64,000 nucleotides of DNA. Source: Parvibaculum sp002684405 (GTDB lineage: Bacteria > Pseudomonadota > Alphaproteobacteria > Parvibaculales > Parvibaculaceae). Location: assembly GCA_965140395.1 (NCBI GenBank), contig OZ223207.1:992001-1056000 (forward strand). The letters are read 5' to 3'. Below, in pieces: positions 15,687-24,569 of this stretch. Position 1 is the first letter of the stretch. Each line of letters opens with the position of its first letter. Below the pieces are notes generated by a model. It was not told the DNA's origin. It made no database searches and saw only the letters and a program-made list of their open reading frames with translations. The position numbers and the translations under genes were made by a program.

Positions 15687-15812
15687 GTGTCCTCCGTACT
15701 GACAATTGTTCTGGTTGTGGTGCTTGTCTGGGGCGCTGCCTGGGGGCTGAATCAAGTCATCGGCCTGTTGCAAAGACGGCGGCACCCCGAACCCGTCGAT
15801 CCGGCGATCTAG
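15687..15812 (+). CDS. Predicted 41-residue single-pass membrane protein
   Basis: A GTG start nine bases after GGAGG opens a 41-codon frame. The product has one hydrophobic segment, SSVLTIVLVVVLVWGAAWGL, then a basic-polar tail with QRRRHPEP. It ends nine bases before the GTG of the next small gene, so the two may be co-translated. No family recognised. Support is the ribosome site, the spacing to the next gene and the membrane-like composition; translation is not proven. Confidence 0.5.
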   Translation: MSSVLTIVLVVVLVWGAAWGLNQVIGLLQRRRHPEPVDPAI

Positions 15813-15821
15813 CCGCCCATC

Positions 15822-16139
15822 GTGCTGAACGAAAGCAGCCGCGCCGATGTGGCGGGCGATCTTTCGGTATTCGCCTCCGTCGAAGAGGCGCAGTCCCATA
15901 TCGAAATCTACGATATCGACGATCCGTCCTTTCATCTGTTCGACAGCAAGGGACGGACGCTTGGCATGGTCCCGCCCGCGCATGGGGGCGGTGTCCGGCT
16001 CGTCGCGCGGGAGAAAGAGCCCTCACATGAAGAGGTACTGGCGAGGGCGCTCAGGAGCCATCTGGTGCGCCTCGAGACTCCGGCTGCCGACCTCGCGGAG
16101 ATGACGCTGGAGGAATTAATCGGCGCATCAAGAAGCTAA
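15822..16139 (+). CDS. Hypothetical protein, 105 residues
   Basis: No family recognised. The GTG start gives a soluble acidic protein with strands such as HIEIYDIDDPSFHLFDSKG and an amphipathic C-terminal helix EVLARALRSHLVRLETPAAD. The composition and codon use match the neighbours, and the opposite-strand frame over the same bases looks like a shadow. It follows the 41-residue membrane protein by nine bases, suggesting a two-gene unit. Confidence 0.6.
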   Translation: MLNESSRADVAGDLSVFASVEEAQSHIEIYDIDDPSFHLFDSKGRTLGMVPPAHGGGVRLVAREKEPSHEEVLARALRSHLVRLETPAADLAEMTLEELIGASRS

Positions 16140-16164
16140 GCGTCGATCTCTAATCTTTGTGTCC

Positions 16165-16244
16165 GTCATGGCCCGGCTTGTCCGGGCCATCCACGTCTTT
16201 CCGCGGCGTAAGTCGTGGATGCCCCGCATGAAGCGGGGCATGAC
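16165..16244. repeat. Dispersed palindromic repeat, family B, copy 2 (inverted)
   Basis: It begins GTCATGGCCCGGCTTGTCCG and ends GCATGAAGCGGGGCATGAC, the reverse orientation of the copy at 12133. Confidence 0.8.
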
Positions 16245-16319
16245 GCCGCATTTTCTCCGACTGAATTTCATCTCCCGCCCGTATCTATCTCCATAACGGA
16301 GATTGCTGGAGGGCATGAG

Positions 16320-17717
16320 GTGGACATCAGACCTTTTTACCGTCCCATATGGGCCGGACTTTTTATTATTGCCGTGTTGCTGACCGCGACGCTGATTGCC
16401 GCCGCAGCGGAACCTGTCGGCACGCATTTTCGTATTCCCGATACGGGGCAGACGGATTGTTACGGATCCGATGCGAATACGGGCGGCCCGCGTGCCTGTC
16501 CCGCGCCGGGCGAGCGCGGTTACGGGCAGGATGCGCAATACCGCATCAACGCGCCGCATTACGTCGATAATGGCGATGGCACGGTGACGGATAGCGTTAC
16601 CGGGCTCATGTGGCAGAAGGGCTTTACGCGCAACGTATCCTTCGGGAATGCCGCTATCGTCGCCCGGATGGCCGACACGGGCGGCTACAAGGACTGGCGC
16701 GTGCCGACCATCAAGGAGCTTTACTCGCTGATGGATTTCAACGGAACCACCGGCCGCGCCCGGCCCGAGAGCAGCAATGCGCCGTCCGATGCGGTTCCCT
16801 TCATCGATACCGCGGCGTTCGATTTCGAATATCCGTCTACGAACCGATACATCGACGCGCAATATCTGACCTCCACCGCCTATAAGGGGCGCGCTATGCA
16901 TCAAGCGGCGTTTTTCGGCGTCAATTTCGCCGACGGGCGCATCAAGGGCTATCCGCAGCGCGGGCGGCGCAACGGTGGCGGCTGGTATTTGCGCCTCGTG
17001 CGCGGCAATCCCGCCTATGGCAAGAACGACTTCCACGACAATGGGAACGGCACGGTCACCGACAGTGCGACGGGCCTTCAATGGATGAAGGGGGATAGCA
17101 GCGATGCCGCCTTCCGCGCCGCGCTTGCCGACACCTATTACAAGGACGGCCGTATGGACTGGCCGGAGGCGCTCGCCTTCTGCGAGGCGCTTTCCTATGG
17201 CGGTCATGACGACTGGCGGCTGCCGAACGCCAAGGCGCTGCAAACTATCCTCGACTACACGCGCTCGCCGCAGGCCACGCAATCGGCGGCCATCGATCCC
17301 GTTTTCGGTGCAACCGAAATCACCGATGAGGCGGGCAAGCCGGACTATGCCGGGTACTGGTCCTCCACCACCCATCTCGACGGGCGTGTCAGGGGCGGGT
17401 CCGCGGTGGTCGTCTATTTCGGCGAAGCGCTCGGTACCGGGCCTAACGGCTCCCGGCCCGGCGCGCCCAATGGCGGCGGGTTGTTCGGCGGCGGCCGCGC
17501 GCCCTTCGGCAATATGGGTCCGCCTCCCGGCATGGGCCCCAACCGGGGCAGTTCCTCGGCGTCGCCGGGCGATGTCATGGATGTGCATGGCGCGGGCGCG
17601 CAGCGCAGCGACCCCAAGACCGGCGATCCGTCGAGCTATCCTGTCTATGGCCATGGGCCGCAGGGCGATGTGCAGCGCGTCTATAATTACGTCCGCTGCG
17701 TGCGCTCTGCCGGCTGA
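16320..17717 (+). CDS. Secreted protein with two DUF1566 domains
   Basis: This is a 465-residue protein with an N-terminal signal or anchor segment (WAGLFIIAVLLTATLIAAAA). Two DUF1566 (Lcl C-terminal type) repeats follow, starting near NGDGTVTDSVTGLMWQKG and NGNGTVTDSATGLQWMKG; each has a DWRVPTIKEL or DWRLPNAKAL motif. The C-terminal third has a Gly/Pro-rich linker (GGGLFGGGRAPFGNMGPPPG) and ends YNYVRCVRS. DUF1566 proteins are exported and linked to surface structures, but their function is unknown. I chose the GTG at 16320, with GGAGG upstream, because longer frames start inside a repeat element. Confidence 0.85.
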   Translation: MDIRPFYRPIWAGLFIIAVLLTATLIAAAAEPVGTHFRIPDTGQTDCYGSDANTGGPRACPAPGERGYGQDAQYRINAPHYVDNGDGTVTDSVTGLMWQKGFTRNVSFGNAAIVARMADTGGYKDWRVPTIKELYSLMDFNGTTGRARPESSNAPSDAVPFIDTAAFDFEYPSTNRYIDAQYLTSTAYKGRAMHQAAFFGVNFADGRIKGYPQRGRRNGGGWYLRLVRGNPAYGKNDFHDNGNGTVTDSATGLQWMKGDSSDAAFRAALADTYYKDGRMDWPEALAFCEALSYGGHDDWRLPNAKALQTILDYTRSPQATQSAAIDPVFGATEITDEAGKPDYAGYWSSTTHLDGRVRGGSAVVVYFGEALGTGPNGSRPGAPNGGGLFGGGRAPFGNMGPPPGMGPNRGSSSASPGDVMDVHGAGAQRSDPKTGDPSSYPVYGHGPQGDVQRVYNYVRCVRSAG

Positions 17718-17720
17718 AAC

Positions 17721-18566
17721 TCACACCCTCAGGAGCACGACCCCCGCCGCCACGACGCAGGCCGCGATGAGCGCGCGGGGGCCGAGCCCTTCCTTCAGGA
17801 CGAGGCCCGAAATCAGCGCCGCGAAAACGACGCTGGTTTCGCGCAAGGCGGAGACGGGACCGAGGGGCGAGAACTTCATCGCCCAGATCACGATCCCATA
17901 GGCGAGCATGGACATGGCCGCGCCGCCCATTCCGGCCAGCGCCACCTTGCGGGAGGCGAATATTTTCGCAGGCCCCCGGCGGATGAAGGCAATCGCGGTG
18001 ACGGGAAGCCCGTGCAGCAGGAAGAGCCAGACCACATAGGCCTCGGGCGTCGCCGCGGTGCGTCCGCCGATACCGTCCACGACGGAATAGCTCGCAATGG
18101 CAAGCCCCGTGCCGAGCGCATAGGTGATGCCGCGCAGGTCGCGCGGGTCCGCTTCTCCATCGGGTCGCCGCCGCCAGGCAAGGCTCACAATGCCTGCGAT
18201 GATGAGGCCGATGGCGAGCGTCGCATGCGGCGCCAGCGCCTCGCCCATGGCAAAGCCCGCCATGGTCACCAGGGCGGGCGCAAAGCCGCGCGCCAGCGGA
18301 TAGACCTGCCCGAAATCGCCATGCTCATAGGCGCTGATCAGCAGCAGCATATAGGTCGTGTGGATGCAGACCGCGACGGCGAGAATGCGCGCGACCTCCC
18401 ATGAGGGCGGCTCCACGAAGAAGACGAGGGGCAGGGCGATCAGACTGGTCGTGCCCGCGATCCAGCCCATCATCACCATCCGGTCGCCGGTGGACTTCAC
18501 CATGGCATTCCAGCAGGCGTGCAGCAGGGCGGCGAGAAGGACGAGGGCGGTAACGCTGGCGGACAA
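17721..18566 (-). CDS. EamA/DMT family transporter
   Basis: This is a 281-residue inner-membrane protein with ten predicted helices in two EamA halves. The first half starts LVLLAALLHACWNAMVKSTG and the second half ends with LKEGLGPRALIAACVVAAGV, the usual helix 9-10 pattern. It probably exports a small metabolite. The start is TTG with AGGAG six bases upstream; no ATG gives a full first helix. Convergent with the DUF1566 gene, with only three bases between the stops. Confidence 0.88.
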   Translation of the reverse strand: MSASVTALVLLAALLHACWNAMVKSTGDRMVMMGWIAGTTSLIALPLVFFVEPPSWEVARILAVAVCIHTTYMLLLISAYEHGDFGQVYPLARGFAPALVTMAGFAMGEALAPHATLAIGLIIAGIVSLAWRRRPDGEADPRDLRGITYALGTGLAIASYSVVDGIGGRTAATPEAYVVWLFLLHGLPVTAIAFIRRGPAKIFASRKVALAGMGGAAMSMLAYGIVIWAMKFSPLGPVSALRETSVVFAALISGLVLKEGLGPRALIAACVVAAGVVLLRV

Positions 18567-18678
18567 TCGAAACTCCTGACGCCGCGGGATGGCGGCGCGG
18601 AGACCCTAGCCCGGGCGGCCCGCGATTCGGAGCCTGCTTTTTGGGAAAACGCTTTGCGCGGAACCCGTATATGCCTTC

Positions 18679-18759
18679 GTCATGCCCCGCTTTATGCGGG
18701 GTATCCACGTCTTTGCGACGTTTAAAGGCGTGGATGGCCCGGACAAGCCGGGCCATGAC
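18679..18759. repeat. Dispersed palindromic repeat, family B, copy 3
   Basis: It begins GTCATGCCCCGCTTTATGCG and ends GACAAGCCGGGCCATGAC. It lies between the EamA transporter and a methyltransferase. Confidence 0.8.
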
Positions 18760-18836
18760 GACATCTGGAAATTTCAGTAGCGCATTCCCTCCAAACCCAT
18801 CAATCTGGCCGGCTTTGTTTTCCGCAGGAGGATGAA

Positions 18837-19679
18837 ATGCCAAGGCAGAATGAAGGCGGGCAGGATAAGGGCAGACAGGATAGGGATTGGCGCGAGCAGA
18901 ACCGGGCGATGTGGGACGCCACCTTGCCGGGGCATCTCAAATCGCCGATCTATAATGTTGAGGCCTTCCGCGCGGGCGCGCTCTCGCTGCAAAAGCTGGA
19001 GGTCGAAGACCTTGGCGACGTAAGCGGCAAATCGCTCGTCCATCTCCAGTGCCATTTCGGCCTCGATACGCTTTCCTGGGCGCGGCTCGGGGCCAAGGTC
19101 ACGGGGCTCGATTTTTCCGGCGAGGCGATGGTGGTCGCGCGGACGCTTGCGGAGGAAACCGGGCTCGACGCGCGCTTCGTCACGGCGGATGTCTATGACG
19201 CGCCTTCAGCCCTCGGCGAGACCTATGACATCGTTTACACGGGCATCGGCGCGCTGCCCTGGCTACCGGATATGGATCGCTGGGCGCGCGTCGTGCGCGA
19301 CCTCCTGAAGCCCGACGGCGAGCTTTACCTCTTCGAGTTTCATCCGCTGGAATGGATGCTGGACGAGCAGGGCGATGGCACGCGGCTGCGCTATTCCTAT
19401 TTCACGCCGCCGGAAGGGTTTCGCGAAGGTGGTGCCGTCACCTATGCGGGCGGATATGAGAGCGAAGCCGACGCGCCAAGCGTGCAGTGGAACCATCCGC
19501 TGGGCGAGGTCGTCACCGCGCTCATCCGCGCCGGGCTTACGATTACGGAGCTGCGTGAACTCGACCGCAACATTCTCGATACCTGGGACGGCATGGTCCA
19601 GATGGAAGACGGCCTCTACGCCATGCCGCCGGACAGGCCGTCGCTCCCCTTCATGTATGTGCTGCGGGCGAAGCTCTGA
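18837..19679 (+). CDS. Class I SAM-dependent methyltransferase
   Basis: This is a 280-residue protein with a Rossmann methyltransferase domain at about residues 60-165. The SAM-binding strand reads SLVHLQCHFGLDTLSWARLG (motif I variant), then AKVTGLDFSGEAM and a post-I acidic site. A Lys/Asp/Gln-rich N-terminus precedes it. The substrate is unknown. AGGAGG five bases upstream fixes the ATG at 18837. It is a lone gene between a family B and a family A repeat. Confidence 0.88.
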   Translation: MPRQNEGGQDKGRQDRDWREQNRAMWDATLPGHLKSPIYNVEAFRAGALSLQKLEVEDLGDVSGKSLVHLQCHFGLDTLSWARLGAKVTGLDFSGEAMVVARTLAEETGLDARFVTADVYDAPSALGETYDIVYTGIGALPWLPDMDRWARVVRDLLKPDGELYLFEFHPLEWMLDEQGDGTRLRYSYFTPPEGFREGGAVTYAGGYESEADAPSVQWNHPLGEVVTALIRAGLTITELRELDRNILDTWDGMVQMEDGLYAMPPDRPSLPFMYVLRAKL

Positions 19680-19692
19680 ATTCCCTCTGCGT

Positions 19693-19773
19693 GTCATCCC
19701 GGCGAAAGCCGGGATCCACTCGCAATAGTCATTTGCCGAAAGGCCAATGGGTCCCGGCTTTCGCCGGGATGAC
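19693..19773. repeat. Dispersed palindromic repeat, family A, copy 5
   Basis: A near-perfect mirror: GTCATCCCGGCGAAAGCCGG on the left and CCGGCTTTCGCCGGGATGAC on the right, with an AT-richer middle. Confidence 0.82.
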
Positions 19774-19814
19774 ATTTGTTGTGTGGGGACAGGCTTCCCC
19801 CAAAAGGCTTCCTC

Positions 19815-19895
19815 GTCATTGCGAGGAGCGGAGCGACGACGCAATCCATGCCTTGCCGTATCGCACTGGATTGTTTCGCTGCCGCTTGCAATGAC
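19815..19895. repeat. Dispersed palindromic repeat, family C, copy 1
   Basis: It begins GTCATTGCGAGGAGCGGAGC, contains GCAATCC and GGATTGTTTCGCT, and ends GCCGCTTGCAATGAC. The second copy is at 24453. Confidence 0.78.
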
Positions 19896-19904
19896 GGCGG
19901 CGTC

Positions 19905-22028
19905 TCAATCCTCCGACTTCACCGTCACATATGACCCCGGCGCTTCCTCGATGACGTCGAGCTTGCCGTCGCCCGGTACGCGGGCGGGGACCATGTCGCC
20001 GGATTTCTCGTCGAGCCATTCCACCCAGTCCGGCCACCAGGAGCCGGGATGCTGTTCGGCGCTGTCGGCCCAGACATAGGGCGACTCCGGGAATTCCTCG
20101 TTGGTCAGATAATAGTATTTGTTGGCCAGTGGCGGGTTGATGACGCCCGCGATATGGCCCGAGCCCGCCACGATGAAACGTATCGGCCCTGAAAAGAGCT
20201 TCGTTGCCTTGTAGACGGAGTTGAAGGGCGAGATGTGGTCCTCGCGGCTCGACTGCAGATAAGTCGGTATGCTGATCTTCGTCAGGTCGAGCTTCTCGCC
20301 GCCCAGCACCATTTCACCTTTCGAGAGGCGGTTCTCCAGATAGCATTGCCGCATATAGAACACATGCATGGCGGCGGGCAGGCGGGTCGCATCGGCATTC
20401 CAGTAGAGAATGTCGAAGGGCATGGGCTCGCGGCCCAGCATGTAATTGTTGACGACATAGTTCCAGATCAGGTCGTTGGAGCGCAGCATGTTGAAGGTGT
20501 TGGCCATGGTCGACCCCTTCAGATAGCCGCCCTTCTGCTTCATCTCCTTTTCGATTTCGGAAATCTGGTCCTCGTCGATGAAGACCTGCAGATCGCCCGC
20601 TTCGGAGAAGTCCACCTGCGCGACGAGGAAGGTCGCCGATTTGATGCGGGTGTCGCCCTTGGCCGCCATATGGGCGAGCGAGCAGGCGAGCAGGGTGCCG
20701 CCGATGCAATAGCCGACGGCGTTCACTTCCTTTTCGCCGGTCGCCTGTTCCACCGCGTCGAGGGCGGCATAGACGCCCTCATACATGTAGTCCTCGAAGC
20801 TCTTCATCGCGAGATGCGCGTCCGGGTTCACCCAGCTTGCGACGAAGACGGTGTAGCCATTGTCGACGCAATATTTGATGAGCGACTTCTGCGGCGTCAG
20901 GTCGAGGATGTAATATTTGTTGATCCAGGGCGGGAAGATGAGCAGCGGCGTCTTGTGCGCCGTCTCCGTCGTGGGCTCATACTGAATGAGCTGCATCAGA
21001 TCGTTCTGGTAGACGACCTTGCCCGGCGTCAGCGCGATATTCTTGCCGAGCTCGAAGGCGGACATATCGGTCTGCTGGATCTGCAGCTTGCCATGGCCCC
21101 GGTCAACATCCTCGAAGAGATGCTTCATGCCCTTGGCGAGGTTCTCGGCATTGGTGGCGAGCGTCGTGCGCAGGATTTCCGGATTGGTGACGGGGAAGTT
21201 CGACGGCGAAATCGCGTTGGAAAGCTGGCGCATATAGAAGTCCGCCTTCTGGCGGGTGTGCTTGTCGAGCCCGTCGGTCTGTTCCACCTGGTCGACCAGC
21301 CATTTCGCGGTCAGCAGATAGGCCTGCTTCATCACGTCGAAGACGAGGTTTTCCTGCCAGTCGGGGTCGCGGAAGCGCTTGTCGGAGCGGGCGGGCTCGG
21401 CCAGCGGCGCGACAGGCTCGCCCATCATCCGCCGCGTCATCGCATTGGCGAGATTGAAATAGCCTTCCCAGAGCGCGGCCTGCGCCTCGACGAATTTGAA
21501 GGGGTCGCGCATATAGCCGGATGCGACCTCCATCATGGTCTCGCCGATGCGGCGCAGATCGGACATCGCGCCGCCGAAATCGGTACTGTCCTCATTCTTC
21601 ATCAGCAGGCGGGCGGCCTTCTGGCCATAGGTTGCTGCCTGAAGGAGGTTGATGGCCATTTCGGCCATGTCGGGTATCGGATAATCCTGGAACGCGCGAT
21701 TGGCGGCTTTCGGCTCGTCCTTGGACTGGGCCCCGGTCTGGCTGGATTTGGTCTGGCCGGATGTGGACTGGCCGGATTTGGCGTCGGGCTTTGCGGCCTC
21801 CGCCTTCTTCTCCGTCTTCGCGGTGGACTTTCCGGCGGCCTTCTTCCCGGCCGCGGCCGTCTTCTTCTTCGACGCGCTCTTTCCCGTCGAAGCGGATTTG
21901 GCGCTTTTGCCGGGTTTGGCGGCGGATTTGGCGGCCTGTTTTCCGGGCTGGTCCCCGTCAGGCGCGGTCTTGTCGGCTTTTTCGGAGGCAGTGGCGGGTT
22001 TTGAGCTGCTCGTCGCCGTATCGGTCAT
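19905..22028 (-). CDS. phaC: Class I poly(3-hydroxyalkanoate) synthase with Lys/Ala-rich N-terminal extension
   Basis: This is a 707-residue enzyme that polymerises (R)-3-hydroxyacyl-CoA into storage polyester at the granule surface. The catalytic triad is complete: Cys441 in NAVGYCIGGTLLAC, Asp597 in SSREDHISPF and His625 in GSGHIAGVINPP. Family members are about 590 residues. The extra length is residues 1 to about 110, rich in Lys, Ala and Ser (23 lysines, no arginine) with KSAAKPGKSAKS-type repeats like histone H1 or PhaF tails. The ATG at 22028 is the only start that keeps this tail and gives no clutter. No phaA, phaB or phasin is adjacent. Confidence 0.95.
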   Translation of the reverse strand: MTDTATSSSKPATASEKADKTAPDGDQPGKQAAKSAAKPGKSAKSASTGKSASKKKTAAAGKKAAGKSTAKTEKKAEAAKPDAKSGQSTSGQTKSSQTGAQSKDEPKAANRAFQDYPIPDMAEMAINLLQAATYGQKAARLLMKNEDSTDFGGAMSDLRRIGETMMEVASGYMRDPFKFVEAQAALWEGYFNLANAMTRRMMGEPVAPLAEPARSDKRFRDPDWQENLVFDVMKQAYLLTAKWLVDQVEQTDGLDKHTRQKADFYMRQLSNAISPSNFPVTNPEILRTTLATNAENLAKGMKHLFEDVDRGHGKLQIQQTDMSAFELGKNIALTPGKVVYQNDLMQLIQYEPTTETAHKTPLLIFPPWINKYYILDLTPQKSLIKYCVDNGYTVFVASWVNPDAHLAMKSFEDYMYEGVYAALDAVEQATGEKEVNAVGYCIGGTLLACSLAHMAAKGDTRIKSATFLVAQVDFSEAGDLQVFIDEDQISEIEKEMKQKGGYLKGSTMANTFNMLRSNDLIWNYVVNNYMLGREPMPFDILYWNADATRLPAAMHVFYMRQCYLENRLSKGEMVLGGEKLDLTKISIPTYLQSSREDHISPFNSVYKATKLFSGPIRFIVAGSGHIAGVINPPLANKYYYLTNEEFPESPYVWADSAEQHPGSWWPDWVEWLDEKSGDMVPARVPGDGKLDVIEEAPGSYVTVKSED

Positions 22029-22292
22029 GTGTGTTCCGATCCCTCGTGTTCGGGGGTGGATTTCAGGGACGGACCCTCTGGCGGGGCTCTCGTCCATTGT
22101 GCGCCCGACTGCGGGGCGTTCCGGTTTCGCCGGTTGTTGCTTTACTGTACATTCTCTGCCGCCTGCCGATTGAAGCGCAGAGTGCGTCCCGCGCCAAGGG
22201 GTGAGGCCGCAGGAAATCGGCATATTCGATAGATGTTGCAGGAATTTGGCAGCGGGCGGGGCGGTCCGTTGCGGCAAGTCAGGGAGAAGACA

Positions 22293-22892
22293 ATGAAGAT
22301 CGGTAAAGTGGCAGGGCGTTCAATCGGCGGCAGGGGGCGGATGGCTGCCATTCCTCGCGCAGGCGCCGCGATTCTCCTCGCTGCCACGCTGGCGGGCTGC
22401 GGCATTTTCGGCGGCGACGAGCCGCCCGCGCCCGCGACGTCCAATGAGAGCTATCCCGATCTGAAGGACGTGCCGGATCAGGCCCCGGACACCACCTCGC
22501 TCGATGAGCGTGAGGACATTGCCGAGGGCCTCGTGTCGGACCGCAAGAATGCGATGCATTCCGATCAGGTGCTGCGCGGCGGCACCGAGCCGCCCGCGCC
22601 GGCCCCCGAAGTGGTGAAGCCGAGCCCGGTGCCCGAGCTGAAGGATGTGCCGGAGACCTCCAGGGAAGATCTGGACAAGCAGTCCGAATATGACGCCCGG
22701 GGCGCCATTCCGATGCCGGATCGGGGCGGCCATGACAGCTTTGCCGCGATCCAGAAGCAGTCGGACAGCGGGGACAAGGACACGGTTGCCGCGGCGGAAG
22801 CCGCCCCGGCGCCCACCGGCGAGCGCGATAATGTCGCCGCCGCGCCCACCGGCGATGTGGAAACGGCGCCCGCCGGTGAGGTGGCCGAGTAA
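22293..22892 (+). CDS. Lipoprotein of unknown function, Pro/Ala-rich
   Basis: This is a 199-residue protein with a basic N-terminus and the lipobox LAATLAGCGIFGG, so a lipid-anchored envelope protein is expected. The mature part is acidic and low-complexity, with YPDLKDVPDQAPDTTSLDER and a second ELKDVPETSREDL, hinting at a repeated YPxLxxVP motif seen in alphaproteobacterial envelope proteins. No OmpA or other fold is visible. AGGGAGA upstream supports the ATG at 22293. It is divergent from phaC across a 264-base gap. Confidence 0.75.
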   Translation: MKIGKVAGRSIGGRGRMAAIPRAGAAILLAATLAGCGIFGGDEPPAPATSNESYPDLKDVPDQAPDTTSLDEREDIAEGLVSDRKNAMHSDQVLRGGTEPPAPAPEVVKPSPVPELKDVPETSREDLDKQSEYDARGAIPMPDRGGHDSFAAIQKQSDSGDKDTVAAAEAAPAPTGERDNVAAAPTGDVETAPAGEVAE

Positions 22893-23172
22893 TTCCGGGT
22901 TGCGGCGTCCCGGCATGGCCGGGGCGTTTGCGGTCCGGCCATCCCAGCGGCGCTTTCCCGTCATAATCCACCCGCAATTCCGGTGGATTTATCCCATGGG
23001 CCGCGCTGTGAATTTGCATGGCCGCGGCTATCAGTTGAAGCTATAAGAAGCGCCCTGAACCCAAGCCTTTCCGCGTGTCTGAGCGTCAGAAGTCGCCCCC
23101 TCGCGGGTCAGGCAGGGGATTTGAACCGGCAGCCGACGCGGATCTCCGCCACCGGCGCCACTGGATTGAGCC

Positions 23173-24432
23173 ATGAGCGAAGAATTTCACCGTATCAAAC
23201 GTCTGCCGCCCTACGTCTTTGAAGTCGTCAACAAGCTCAAGGCGCAGGCGAGGGCACAGGGACGCGACATCATCGATTTCGGCATGGGCAATCCGGACAT
23301 GCCGACGCCGCCCCATATCGTGGAAAAGCTGGTGGAGACGGTGCGCAACCCGCGCACCCATCGCTATTCCTCCTCCCGCGGCATTCCGGGGCTCCGGCGC
23401 GCGCAGGCCGCCTATTACGAGCGCCGTTTCGGCGTGAAGCTCGATCCGGAAAGCCAGGTGATCGCCACGCTGGGCTCCAAGGAAGGGCTCGCCAACCTTG
23501 CCCAGGCCATCACCGCGCCGGGCGACGTGATTCTGGTGCCGAACCCGAGCTACCCGATCCATGCCTTCGGCTTCATCATTTCCGGCGCCGTCATCCGCAA
23601 CATTCCGATGGATGTTGAGGGCGATTTCTTCGCCAGCGCGGAGCGCGCCGTGCGCCATTCGGTGCCCAAGCCCATCGCGCTCGTCATCAACTATCCGTCC
23701 AACCCGACCGCGCAGGTCGCAAGCCTCGACTTCTACAAGGAGGTCGTCGCCTTCTGTGCGCGGCACGACATGTATCTGATTTCTGATCTCGCCTATGCCG
23801 AGATCTATTTCGACGATGCCACACCGCCGCCTTCGGTTTTGCAGGTGCCCGGCGCGATGGAGCGCACGGTGGAATTCACCTCGCTCTCCAAAACCTTTTC
23901 CATGCCGGGATGGCGCATGGGCTTTGCCGTCGGCAATGAAAAGCTCATCGGTGCGCTCGGTCGCGTGAAGTCCTATCTGGACTATGGCGCCTTCACGCCG
24001 GTTCAGGTCGCCGCCGCCGCCGCGCTGAACGGGCCGTGGGACTGCGTGGAGGAAATCCGCAAGACCTATCAGACGCGGCGCGACGTGCTGGTCGAGAGCA
24101 TGGCGCGTGCCGGCTGGGACATTCCCGCGCCGCCCGCCACCATGTTCGCCTGGTCGCCGATCCCTGAGAAGTTCGCCCATCTGGGCTCGCTCGCCTTCAC
24201 GACGCTGCTTCTTCAGCATGCGGATGTTGCTGTGGCGCCGGGTGTCGGGTTTGGCGAATATGGCGACGGGCATGTGCGCCTCGGTCTCGTCGAGAACGAG
24301 CAGCGCATCCGTCAGGCCGCGCGCAGCGTGAAGAAGTTCATGCAGAACGCGGACAAGATCCTGGCCGATTACGACGCCGAAAACGGCAAGGTCGTCGACC
24401 ATCCCAGCGCAAGCCGGGCGGGATTGTCGTAG
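23173..24432 (+). CDS. Class I/II aminotransferase (AlaC-like)
   Basis: This is a 419-residue PLP enzyme of fold type I. It starts RLPPYVFEVVNKLKAQARAQ, has the substrate motif IDFGMGNPDMPTPPHIVEKL and the PLP lysine in SLSKTFSMPGWRMGFAVG. It resembles the alanine/aspartate aminotransferases (AlaC, also called YfdZ) found beside homoserine dehydrogenase. It could supply amino groups between alanine, 2-oxoglutarate and aspartate-family acids; the exact substrate cannot be read from sequence. It probably shares expression with hom, although a palindromic repeat lies between them. Confidence 0.92.
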   Translation: MSEEFHRIKRLPPYVFEVVNKLKAQARAQGRDIIDFGMGNPDMPTPPHIVEKLVETVRNPRTHRYSSSRGIPGLRRAQAAYYERRFGVKLDPESQVIATLGSKEGLANLAQAITAPGDVILVPNPSYPIHAFGFIISGAVIRNIPMDVEGDFFASAERAVRHSVPKPIALVINYPSNPTAQVASLDFYKEVVAFCARHDMYLISDLAYAEIYFDDATPPPSVLQVPGAMERTVEFTSLSKTFSMPGWRMGFAVGNEKLIGALGRVKSYLDYGAFTPVQVAAAAALNGPWDCVEEIRKTYQTRRDVLVESMARAGWDIPAPPATMFAWSPIPEKFAHLGSLAFTTLLLQHADVAVAPGVGFGEYGDGHVRLGLVENEQRIRQAARSVKKFMQNADKILADYDAENGKVVDHPSASRAGLS

Positions 24433-24452
24433 AGAGTGAATAACAGGTAGCT

Positions 24453-24534
24453 GTCATTGCGAGGCGCGAAAGCGCCGAAGCAATCCAGAAGCGGTACGGC
24501 AGGAACTGGATTGCTTCGCTTCGTTCGCAATGAC
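24453..24534. repeat. Dispersed palindromic repeat, family C, copy 2
   Basis: It begins GTCATTGCGAGGCGCGAAAG and ends CGTTCGCAATGAC, between the aminotransferase and hom. Inner segments GCAATCCAG and CTGGATTGC pair with each other. Confidence 0.8.
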
Positions 24535-24569
24535 GGGGTGAATGAGACAAAAGGACTGAGCGAGGCGTT

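Noticed and set aside
15609..15983. A 124-codon leftward frame over the small genes at 15687 and 15822
   Set aside because: Its ends lie in repeat sequence and the plus-strand frames have ribosome sites and better composition.
20235..22004. A 589-codon open frame on the plus strand, opposite phaC
   Set aside because: It mirrors a strong, motif-complete gene on the other strand and is rich in Arg, His and Gly, as antisense frames in GC-rich DNA are.
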